Source: an uncultured Nitrosospira sp.
GTDB taxonomy: Bacteria > Nitrospirota > Nitrospiria > Nitrospirales > Nitrospiraceae
Direction: 5' to 3'
Assembly: GCA_900696515.1 (NCBI GenBank)
Contig: CAADGK010000019.1
Location: forward strand, 50,213 to 114,212
DNA length: 64,000 nucleotides
The position numbers and the translations under genes are program-made. Positions 27,253-35,660 of this stretch are shown here, piece after piece. Positions within the stretch are counted from its first letter, which is position 1. The number at the start of each line of letters is the position of its first letter. The notes below the pieces were generated by a model, which did no database searches, had not been told where the DNA came from, and saw only the letters and a program-made list of their open reading frames with translations.

Positions 27253-27275
27253 GACCCTTCGACTTGCTCAGGGTC
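27253..27275. repeat. Small hairpin resembling a widespread dispersed repeat
   Basis: GACCCT and AGGGTC close a 23-base hairpin whose centre reads TCGACTTGCTC. I recall very similar CCTTCGAC(A)AGCTCAGG words as dispersed intergenic repeats in many bacterial genomes; copy number here cannot be tested. Confidence 0.45.
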
Positions 27276-27421
27276 CCCAACCTAGTCGAGGGACGAGACT
27301 GCCTGGTTGTGAAAACTCATGGCCAGAATTGTCGAAGCGGCGTATGAGCGGTTGCAGCAGAATTGCTCATGAGTAGTGCGGGTTAGGGGACTATCAACGT
27401 CACCTGCCACGGAGCTTCACC

Positions 27422-30400
27422 ATGAGTCCTACCAGTCACCTTCGTGAATTGGATTTATTAAGAAAGCAAGTCGCCGACCTCAGGCGTGAACTGACGGAGC
27501 GGGATCAGACTGTCTACGAGCGCAAACGACAGTTCGACGACGAGCTGACGGATTTGTATGAACGATCCGACATGCTTCGTGCCATTGTCACCGGGATCGC
27601 AGCGGACACCGGCGAAGACTTTTTCCCAGGCTTGGTGTGCCATTTAAGCTCCGTGTTGGGCGTACAGTACGCGGTTATCGGGGAGGTCCTGCAGGGCCCG
27701 ATCAGGAAAATCCGTACCATTGCGGTTTCAGCCGGGGGTGGTCTTGTCGACAACTTCGAGTATCCCCTGATGAACACTCCCTGTGAAACCGCGCTTGGAC
27801 AGTCCTACGCTTGTTATGAGCGGGACGTCAGGACGGTGTTCCCTCTGTTTGAACGGCTGGCCCAGTTAGGCGTCGAGGGATATTGTGGAATCCCGCTCAG
27901 GGCGAAAGGCGGTGCGATCATTGGATTGCTCGTCGTCATGGATACGAAGCCCTTGCGCAATACGGAGCGCCTCAAGTCACTGATGACCGTCTTTGCATCC
28001 CGCGCCGGGGCCGAACTCCAACGGCGGCAGACCGAAACGAAACTGCATCAACAGCAACACCGTCTGGTAGAGGCCCAAGCACGCGCACACCTAGGAAGCT
28101 GGGATTGGGACATCGAGAGCGGATCGGTGCAGTGGTCCGATGAACAGTTTCGAATCTTCGGCTACGAGCCCGGGAGCATAGCTGCCACGTACGAGACGTT
28201 CATGATGTCACTGCATCAGCAAGATCGTGATCGCGTACTGAACGCGATCGACAGCGCACTAACAGGAGGGACAATCTACGACGTGGATTGCCGCATTGTC
28301 CGTCCATCCGGGGAAATTCGAGCCATCCACGCCCGCGGAGAAGTCACTCGAGATACCACTGGTCGCCCTGTTTCCCTGTCCAGCAGTGTGCTGGACATCA
28401 CGGATCGTAAGCTGGTGGAAGAAGAGCTGCGGATTTCCCAGGATCAACTCCAACGGGCACTCCGAGCCTCAAGTACCGGGTTGTGGAGCTGGAATACCGG
28501 TACGAACGAGGTGGTGTTTTCCGAGGAGTGGAAACGGCAGCTGGGGTATGAGCAAACGGAGATCTCGGATTCATTTGAAACGTGGGTGAAACTGTTGCAT
28601 CCGGACGATCGCGTTGGAGCGGTTGCGTATGCACAAGGGTATGTGACTGCCCCGGAGGGAGATTATCGGCAAGTATTTCGTTTGCGGCATAAAGATGGGA
28701 CTTATCGATGGATCGAGGCACGGGCCTCTTTCGTGAGGGAAGCGGATGGCCGGATGACCCATCTCCTCGGATCTCATGCCGATATCACCGATCGCAGCCA
28801 CATGGAGGAGACGATACGGGAAAGTGAGGAACGATACCGGACATTGGTTGAGTTATCCCCATCCGGTGTCTTTGTGTTCTGTGAAGGGCGAACGGTCTAT
28901 GTCAATCGAACCGGAGCCCTTCTGATGGGTGCGCGGGACCCACAGGAGATTCTCGACCGACCGACGTTTGAGTTCATCCACCCGGACTATCATCAAGAGG
29001 TTCGTGACAGTGTCACACGACTGCTCAAGGGAGGCGTCTCCGTCCACAGTGCAGAGCGAGTGTATGTACGGTTGGACGGCACGACGATCCCGGTTCAGGT
29101 CGAAGCCGGACGGATCATGTGGAACGGAAAACCGGCGATCCTCGGCATGTTCTCCGACATCACCGAACGTAAACAATCTGAACGGGCCAGCTTGGAACAT
29201 CGACATGCAATTCGCGCGCTTCACGATATTTCGTCGGTGCAGGGACGGTCGTTGAACGAGCGGGTCGAGGCGCTGCTTCAACTCGGATGCCGTTTCTTCA
29301 ACATGCCGATCGGGATGAGGACATTCATCAGGGGCGACGAGTTGGAGGTTGGGCACGTGAATGCGCCCGGTACGGCCTTCCATCAGGGCATGTGTGTGCC
29401 GTTGAGCAAGACATACTGCAGTGAGACTCTCCAGCAGCGCGGGCCGGTCTGTTTCGAGCATGCAGGTGCTTCACCCGAATGGCAGCAGCATCCAGCCTAC
29501 GCGGCACTGAAGTTGGAGGCATACCTCGGGACGGTGATTTGCGGAGTGGAGCATACCTACGGAACCCTGTGTTTTGCGAGCGACAAACCTCGTTCGAAAC
29601 CGTTTACCGATTCTGAAAGAGATTTCATTCAACTCATGGCGCGATGGCTTGGTGGTGAGCTGGATCGCCAGGCGGCCCTGGACTCCTTGCGTCAGAGCGA
29701 GGCACGATACCGGACCCTCTATGATGAAACCCCTTCTATGTATTTCACCATTGATCGAACGGGAATCGTCAGGTCCGTCAACCAGTTCGGCGCGCAGTAC
29801 TTAGGGTATTGCGTCGAGGACCTTGTCGGGAAGTCCGTGTCAGCGATCTTCCTTGAGGCAGACCGAGCACGCGCATCCGCTGAGATAGACGCGTGCTTTC
29901 ATCAGCCCGAAGGAGTTGCGCAATGGGAATTGCGGAAGGTGCGAAGCGATGGCGCGGTGCTGTGGGTGAGGGAGCACGTGCGGGTGCTGCAAAGCCGTGA
30001 CGGTGAACCCGTCGCATTGATCGTGTGCGAGGATATTACCGAGCGAAAGCGAACAGAGGACGCGCTGGCCGATCTCAATGCAACCTTGGAACGCCAAGTG
30101 ATCGATCGGACGGAGGCGTTGCGCCGGAGTGAAGAACGGTTCAGGCAATTTTTTGACCATGCCCCGAACGTGACCTGTCTAAAAAATAATGACGGACGGT
30201 ATCTCTATACGAACCGGCGGTTCGATGAGGTATTTGGGATTGCTCCCGGTATGGCCTTGGGGAGGACGGATGATGAACTGTTTCCCCAGGAGCAGGCCGC
30301 GCAGTTTCGGTCACACGATAGAGAGGTATTGGCCAGCGGCTGTGGACGCGAATTCGAGGAGGTCACACAACAGCGGGATGGGCTCCGTGTCAGTATCGTC

Positions 30401-33400
30401 GTCAAATTCCCTGTGGCTGATGCTGCCGGTTCGCTCTCGGCTATTGGCGTCATCGCTACCGATGTCACCGAGCGGAATCGTACACAAGAAGCTCTGAGGG
30501 AGAGTGAGGCCCGGTGGCAGCAGTTCGCTGAATCGGTCGGCTCGGCATTCTGGATTGCAGATGTGGCACCGGACGAACGGAAGGTTCTGTACGTCAACAC
30601 GGCGTTCACCTTCATCTGGGGTATTGAACGCGACGAGATCTACAGGAATTGGTCTCTGTGGCTTGAGTCAATCCATCCGGATGACCATTTGCGAGTGAAG
30701 GCCAGCCATGATCGATTTATTGGCGGCGGGGCGGCCGCGGTGTTCCATTGTGAGTATCGGATCGTAGGCCGAGACGGCCATATCCGATGGATTTCAGATC
30801 GCCGAGTGAGGATGCCCGGATGGGAGCATCGCATCGCGGGCATTGCCGAAGATATCACCCATCATAAGCAGCAGTTGTCGCTGATGGCCCAAACGGAAAC
30901 GATCGGGAAAATCGGGGGATGGCAGCTGGATTTCCTGACGAACCGCCTTTGGTGGAGCGACGAGACCTACCGACTGCACGAGACGAGCTCGGAGTTATAC
31001 AGTCTCACGGTTGAAACGGCCTTGAATTTCTATACGCCGGAAAGCCGACCGCTTATTGCCGAAGCGCTCAGAAACGGGGAGAGCCAGGGGACGCCGTGGG
31101 ATCTCGAGTTGGACCTCATCACGGCAATGGGCCGCCGGGTTGCGGTGCGGGCCGTCGGCAAGGTTGATGTGGTGAACGGACGAGCCGTACGGGCTTACGG
31201 CACGTTCCAGGACGTCACGGAACGCAAGCGGGCGGCAGAAGCGCTCCGGCTGGCACATGACGAATTAGAACGCAAGGTCATGGAACGTACGGCAGAATTG
31301 CAGGAGAGCGAAGACCGGTATGCCCGTGCCACAGCCATCGGCAAGGTGGGGGTCTGGGAATTGGATGTCCTGAACGGCCAGTACCATGGGGACACCAATC
31401 TGAAGGCGCTGTTTGGGTATGGAACCGACGAGCTCTCGACCGATCCATTTGTGTGGTTGAGGCTGGTCCATCCCGACGACCAGCCGATCGCGATGCGGAA
31501 CTGGGAATTAGTCCAAAGCGGAGCCGCAGAGACCGCTCATTATGAGTTGCGCCATGTCAAGCGAGACGGCTCGATCGTCTGGGGTGATGTCCGAGCGCGT
31601 GCCGTCCGAGATCCGAAGGGACAATTGACACACTTGATCGGGGCCACCGTGGACATTACGGGGCGCAAGCGCGCAGAGACGATCCTGGCATTGGAAAACG
31701 GGATTCTTGAGGGGGTTGCTGCAGGGGTGCCGCTCGACGATCTTCTGAACCAACTTGCCGGCGGTATCGAAGCCATCGCGCAAGGCTGCTGCTGTTCCAT
31801 CTTGCTCTTGGACGAAGACGGCCAGCATTTGAGGCATGGCGCAGCGCCCAGCCTGCCTGACTCATACACGGCGGCCATCGACGGTATCCCCATTGGCCCC
31901 TCTGCCGGATCCTGCGGAACAGCGGCCTACCGCAACATGCCGATTGTGGCCAAGGATATTGCCACCGATCCCCTCTGGGCCGGCTACAAAGAACTCGCGT
32001 TGCGCCATAATCTGCGGGCCTGCTGGTCGATGCCGATTGCCTCGTCTATCGGGGGAGTGCTCGGCACGTTTGCCATTTACTACCGCATTCCACGAGATCC
32101 AACGAATGAGGAGCGTCGGCTGATTGAGCAGGCAGTTCGCCTTGCGCAGATTGCGATAGAACGCAAACTTGCAGAGCAGGCACTCAAGGCTTCCGAGGAG
32201 AAACTGCGGCAATCGCTGTTGGCTTCCAATACGGGCTTGTGGGAGTGGAATACGGAAACCAACGAAGTGTGGCTCTCAAGAGAGTGGAAGGCGCAGCTCG
32301 GGTACGAAGAAACGGAGCTGCCGGATACGTTTGAGAGCTGGGAGTCGCGGCTGCATCCTGACGATCGTGCCCGTGCCATTGCGTATGCCATGCGGTACCG
32401 GGATCACCCGGTGGGTGCATTTCGACAAGACTTTCGCTTGCTGCATAAGGACGGGCAGTATCGGTGGATCGACTCGCACGCCTCGTTCGTGGCGGAACCG
32501 GACGGTCGGCTGGTGCGCTTACTCGGTTCCCATACGGACATCACGGAGCGGAAGGAGTCTGAACACACCTTGTCCGAGAGCGAGGCCCGGTTCCGTACCC
32601 TGGTTGCCAATATTCCAGGAGCGATCTATCGCTGCGCCGTGGACAGGGACTGGACGATGTCCTATCTCAGCGATGCGATCGAAGCTATTGTCGGGTATCC
32701 GGCCAAGCACTTTGTCGCCAACCGCACCCGTTCCTACGCCAGCGTGATTCACCCGGATGATCGCCGATTGGTTGAGGAGGTGACCTGGACAAGTCTGAAG
32801 AAGCACAGCCCGTATGTCATCGAATACCGTCTCATCCACGCGAGTGGTGCCGTCCGGTGGGTCTATGAAAAGGGGCAGGGGGTGTTCACCCCGGATGGCC
32901 AGGTGCGTTTCCTCGACGGCGCGATCTTCGATATCACGGAGCGCAAGCAAGCCGAGCAGGCACTGCGTATCAGCGAAGAACGGTTCGCCAAGGCGTTTCA
33001 GGCAAGTCCCCATCCGGTCGTCATCAGCGAGCTGGATTCCGGTCTGGTCGTCGATGCCAACGAGGCTGCATGGCAGCTGTTCGGATATCGGAAAGAGGAA
33101 GTTGTGGGACAAACGACCTTGCAGATCGGGCTCTGGCAGTCTGCGGATGAGCGGACTCAGTACCTTGAGCGGTTGAAGGGCGAGGGATCGATCCGCAACG
33201 CGGAAGTGCAGCTGCGGAGCAGGAACGGTGATGTCCGGCAGTGCCTGTTGTCCGCAGAGCTCATTGAGCTGAACGGCAAGCAGTGTGTTGTCACGGTTGG
33301 GGATGACGTCACTGAACGCAAGCGAATGGAGCGTGCGCTGCGACGGACCCAGTTCTCGGTGGATAAGGCCGTGGAAGCGGTCCTCTGGGTCGATCCCACG

Positions 33401-34747
33401 GGGCGAATATTCGACGTCAATGAGACCGCATGCCGGATGTTTGGATATTCACCTCAGGAAATGACCACCATGACCGTACACGACATCGACCCCAATTTTC
33501 CGGTGGAGCGATGGTCGGAACATTGGATTCACCTGAAGGAGCAGGGCGCATTGGCGTTTGAAGCGAAGTATTGGTCGCGTACCGGGATGGTTTATGAGGC
33601 AGAGGTGACCTTTAACTATTTACAATACGATGGGAAAGAGTATGGCTGTGCAATCTTGAGGGATATCGGGGAGCGCAAGCGGGCGGAAGCCGAGCTTCAC
33701 CGGTCTCATGCGTTCTTGCGGCAGGTGATTGATACCGACCCGAACTTCATCTTCGCCAAGGATCGTGACGGACGGTTTACGATGGCCAACAGGGCTGTCG
33801 CTGATTATTATGGCACCACGGTGGAGGATCTCATCGGCAAGTCGGATGCTGATTTCAACGGAGATCAGGACGAGGTGGAGTTCTTTCGGCAAAAAGATTG
33901 TGAAGTGATGGAGTCTCTGGAGGAGTGTTTTGTTCCTGAAGAAAAGATTACGGATTCGACGGGAAAGACACGCTGGTTACAGACCGTGAAGAGGCCGATT
34001 CTTGATGATCAGGGTCGAGCGCACATGGTCCTGGGAGCGGCAACCGATATCACCGAACGCAAGCGGATGGAGGAGATTCTGCTCCAACACGAACGGGATT
34101 TGCATGCAGCGCTTCAAGAGCGGGAACGAATCAGCGAGGATCTTCACGACGGCATTCTCCAGTCGTTATATGCGGTAGGGCTTGGATTGGAAACCTGCAA
34201 ACCCATGATCAAGCAACAGCCCCGGCATGTTTCGGTCCAGTGTATGGCGACGCTCGATCAAGCGATCGACCAGCTCAACCATGTCATGGGCGAGGTGAGG
34301 AACTTTATCGCAGGTCTGGAGTCTCAGGTGATGCAGGGGGGTGATTTTCCGACTGTCCTTCGAACTATGGTCACAGCTATGGCCGGTTCTTCATCGGCGA
34401 AATGCACGATCAGAATCCATAAGGGTGCCGCCCGGCAGCTCTCGACGGAACAGGCACTGCATCTGATTAATATTGTCCGAGAAGGACTGAGTAACGCACT
34501 GCGTCACAGTGACGCCAAGCGAATCACAGTATCACTCTGTTCGCTTCGCCGTTGTGTGCGTCTTGCGATTCGGGATGATGGGGCCGGGTTTAACGCCAGT
34601 TTAACCCAGGGAGTCGGTCATGGATTAGGCAATATGGCCGCACGGGCTAAGAAGGTCCGCGGTCAGTTCACCCTTCACTCAAAGCCAAACGAAGGTACAA
34701 GGATCGTACTCGATTTACCAAAGGACACGACCTATGCTCACGACTAA
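27422..34747 (+). CDS. Giant cytoplasmic histidine kinase with 13 PAS and 3 GAF domains
   Basis: 2441 residues without a membrane segment. Order, roughly: N-terminal coiled coil 1-50; GAF 50-205; PAS 1-3 at 225-340, 350-465, 475-590; GAF 600-755; PAS 4-8 at 770-885, 905-1025, 1035-1155, 1160-1270, 1300-1415; GAF 1420-1580; PAS 9-13 at 1590-1705, 1720-1840, 1850-1965, 1970-2085, 2095-2215; HisKA_3 near 2230 with phosphoacceptor His in SEDLHDGILQSLY; HATPase 2340-2441 (NIVREGLSNALRHS, DDGAGFN, GHGLGNMAARA). The PAS units end in DITERK-type motifs. GGAG precedes the ATG. It overlaps the NarL-type regulator by 14 bases, its probable partner. Ligands or cofactors are unknown. The frame is unbroken throughout. 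Confidence 0.93.
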   Translation: MSPTSHLRELDLLRKQVADLRRELTERDQTVYERKRQFDDELTDLYERSDMLRAIVTGIAADTGEDFFPGLVCHLSSVLGVQYAVIGEVLQGPIRKIRTIAVSAGGGLVDNFEYPLMNTPCETALGQSYACYERDVRTVFPLFERLAQLGVEGYCGIPLRAKGGAIIGLLVVMDTKPLRNTERLKSLMTVFASRAGAELQRRQTETKLHQQQHRLVEAQARAHLGSWDWDIESGSVQWSDEQFRIFGYEPGSIAATYETFMMSLHQQDRDRVLNAIDSALTGGTIYDVDCRIVRPSGEIRAIHARGEVTRDTTGRPVSLSSSVLDITDRKLVEEELRISQDQLQRALRASSTGLWSWNTGTNEVVFSEEWKRQLGYEQTEISDSFETWVKLLHPDDRVGAVAYAQGYVTAPEGDYRQVFRLRHKDGTYRWIEARASFVREADGRMTHLLGSHADITDRSHMEETIRESEERYRTLVELSPSGVFVFCEGRTVYVNRTGALLMGARDPQEILDRPTFEFIHPDYHQEVRDSVTRLLKGGVSVHSAERVYVRLDGTTIPVQVEAGRIMWNGKPAILGMFSDITERKQSERASLEHRHAIRALHDISSVQGRSLNERVEALLQLGCRFFNMPIGMRTFIRGDELEVGHVNAPGTAFHQGMCVPLSKTYCSETLQQRGPVCFEHAGASPEWQQHPAYAALKLEAYLGTVICGVEHTYGTLCFASDKPRSKPFTDSERDFIQLMARWLGGELDRQAALDSLRQSEARYRTLYDETPSMYFTIDRTGIVRSVNQFGAQYLGYCVEDLVGKSVSAIFLEADRARASAEIDACFHQPEGVAQWELRKVRSDGAVLWVREHVRVLQSRDGEPVALIVCEDITERKRTEDALADLNATLERQVIDRTEALRRSEERFRQFFDHAPNVTCLKNNDGRYLYTNRRFDEVFGIAPGMALGRTDDELFPQEQAAQFRSHDREVLASGCGREFEEVTQQRDGLRVSIVVKFPVADAAGSLSAIGVIATDVTERNRTQEALRESEARWQQFAESVGSAFWIADVAPDERKVLYVNTAFTFIWGIERDEIYRNWSLWLESIHPDDHLRVKASHDRFIGGGAAAVFHCEYRIVGRDGHIRWISDRRVRMPGWEHRIAGIAEDITHHKQQLSLMAQTETIGKIGGWQLDFLTNRLWWSDETYRLHETSSELYSLTVETALNFYTPESRPLIAEALRNGESQGTPWDLELDLITAMGRRVAVRAVGKVDVVNGRAVRAYGTFQDVTERKRAAEALRLAHDELERKVMERTAELQESEDRYARATAIGKVGVWELDVLNGQYHGDTNLKALFGYGTDELSTDPFVWLRLVHPDDQPIAMRNWELVQSGAAETAHYELRHVKRDGSIVWGDVRARAVRDPKGQLTHLIGATVDITGRKRAETILALENGILEGVAAGVPLDDLLNQLAGGIEAIAQGCCCSILLLDEDGQHLRHGAAPSLPDSYTAAIDGIPIGPSAGSCGTAAYRNMPIVAKDIATDPLWAGYKELALRHNLRACWSMPIASSIGGVLGTFAIYYRIPRDPTNEERRLIEQAVRLAQIAIERKLAEQALKASEEKLRQSLLASNTGLWEWNTETNEVWLSREWKAQLGYEETELPDTFESWESRLHPDDRARAIAYAMRYRDHPVGAFRQDFRLLHKDGQYRWIDSHASFVAEPDGRLVRLLGSHTDITERKESEHTLSESEARFRTLVANIPGAIYRCAVDRDWTMSYLSDAIEAIVGYPAKHFVANRTRSYASVIHPDDRRLVEEVTWTSLKKHSPYVIEYRLIHASGAVRWVYEKGQGVFTPDGQVRFLDGAIFDITERKQAEQALRISEERFAKAFQASPHPVVISELDSGLVVDANEAAWQLFGYRKEEVVGQTTLQIGLWQSADERTQYLERLKGEGSIRNAEVQLRSRNGDVRQCLLSAELIELNGKQCVVTVGDDVTERKRMERALRRTQFSVDKAVEAVLWVDPTGRIFDVNETACRMFGYSPQEMTTMTVHDIDPNFPVERWSEHWIHLKEQGALAFEAKYWSRTGMVYEAEVTFNYLQYDGKEYGCAILRDIGERKRAEAELHRSHAFLRQVIDTDPNFIFAKDRDGRFTMANRAVADYYGTTVEDLIGKSDADFNGDQDEVEFFRQKDCEVMESLEECFVPEEKITDSTGKTRWLQTVKRPILDDQGRAHMVLGAATDITERKRMEEILLQHERDLHAALQERERISEDLHDGILQSLYAVGLGLETCKPMIKQQPRHVSVQCMATLDQAIDQLNHVMGEVRNFIAGLESQVMQGGDFPTVLRTMVTAMAGSSSAKCTIRIHKGAARQLSTEQALHLINIVREGLSNALRHSDAKRITVSLCSLRRCVRLAIRDDGAGFNASLTQGVGHGLGNMAARAKKVRGQFTLHSKPNEGTRIVLDLPKDTTYAHD

Positions 34748-35390
34748 AACACAAACCATCAGAGTGTTGCTCGTCGACGATCATGAAGTGATTCGTGTGG
34801 GACTCCGGACGGTGCTGGGCCAGAACCAAGGCGTCAGCGTCATCGGGGAAGCCGGTACCATGGGAGATGCGATTCAGCAGTCCCAGAAATTGAAACCGGA
34901 CATCATTTTGATGGACGTCCGTCTCCCTGATGGTTCTGGTGTCGAGGCGTGTCGCGAGATTCTCGGGATGCTTCCGAATACCAGAATCATTTTCCTGACC
35001 TCGTATGCGGACGATGATTCCGTGCTGGCCGCCGTCCTGGCAGGTGCCCAGGGCTATGTGCTCAAGGAAATCGATTCAGGAGCCTTGCTGGAGGCGATTC
35101 GTTCGGTTGCAAAGGGCCAGTCAATTCTGGACTCTACGGTCACCGAACGGGCCTTGCGGTGGCTGAGAGGGTTGCATGATATGCCGGCCACGCCTGGTAC
35201 GGATCACCTGTCCTCGCAAGAAGAGCGAGTGGTGGCGCTGGTCGCCGAAGGCAAGACCAACAAGGAAATCGCCGTTGCGCTCGGACTCAGCGACAAAACG
35301 GTCAAGAACTACTTGGCCAACGTGTTTCAGAAACTTCGCATCACGCGGCGCGCACAGGCCGCGGCTTTTTTTGTGAAACGGCAAGGATAG
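34734..35390 (+). CDS. NarL/FixJ-type response regulator
   Basis: 218 residues. The receiver domain spans 1-125 with acidic pair in LLVDDHE, phosphoacceptor Asp in ILMDVRLPDG, Thr/Ser in FLTSYAD and Lys in YVLKEID. The LuxR-type helix-turn-helix is at about 155-215 (LSSQEERVVALVAEG, TNKEIAVALGLSDKTVKNYL). DNA-binding transcription factor, phosphorylated by a HisKA_3 kinase. The 14-base overlap with the giant kinase makes that kinase the likely partner; the 885-residue paralogue may feed it too. AAAGGA lies upstream of the ATG. Confidence 0.94.
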   Translation: MLTTKTQTIRVLLVDDHEVIRVGLRTVLGQNQGVSVIGEAGTMGDAIQQSQKLKPDIILMDVRLPDGSGVEACREILGMLPNTRIIFLTSYADDDSVLAAVLAGAQGYVLKEIDSGALLEAIRSVAKGQSILDSTVTERALRWLRGLHDMPATPGTDHLSSQEERVVALVAEGKTNKEIAVALGLSDKTVKNYLANVFQKLRITRRAQAAAFFVKRQG

Positions 35391-35660
35391 GGTGATCACA
35401 TTCGGCTCTAGCCAGGTAGAGGCAAAATTTGTCACCAGTAACCCCATCCTCCTTTGGTCTTCTTCCTCCGATTTCTGTACTCTTACCCTGCTGTATTCGG
35501 ATTCATAACTAAAATGTGGCGGCGAGATGCCGGTTCATCCTGATGAGGAGGCTCCTCGCCGTCTTGCTTGTGGCCTCTCGGTGTTTTCACAGACGTCGGA
35601 TGACAAAAGCGAGGGGCTCGACACCGTTAGGGTGTCCTGGCTTACCGGGAGGTAGTCCCC

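Larger units (their letters stand above)
26962..27421. other. Intergenic region before the giant kinase
   Basis: About 460 bases without a credible gene. It holds the second copy of the shared block (27054-27097), which includes a small palindrome CCTAT-TGTC-ATAGG (27078-27091), and a dispersed-repeat-like hairpin at 27253-27275. Confidence 0.6.
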
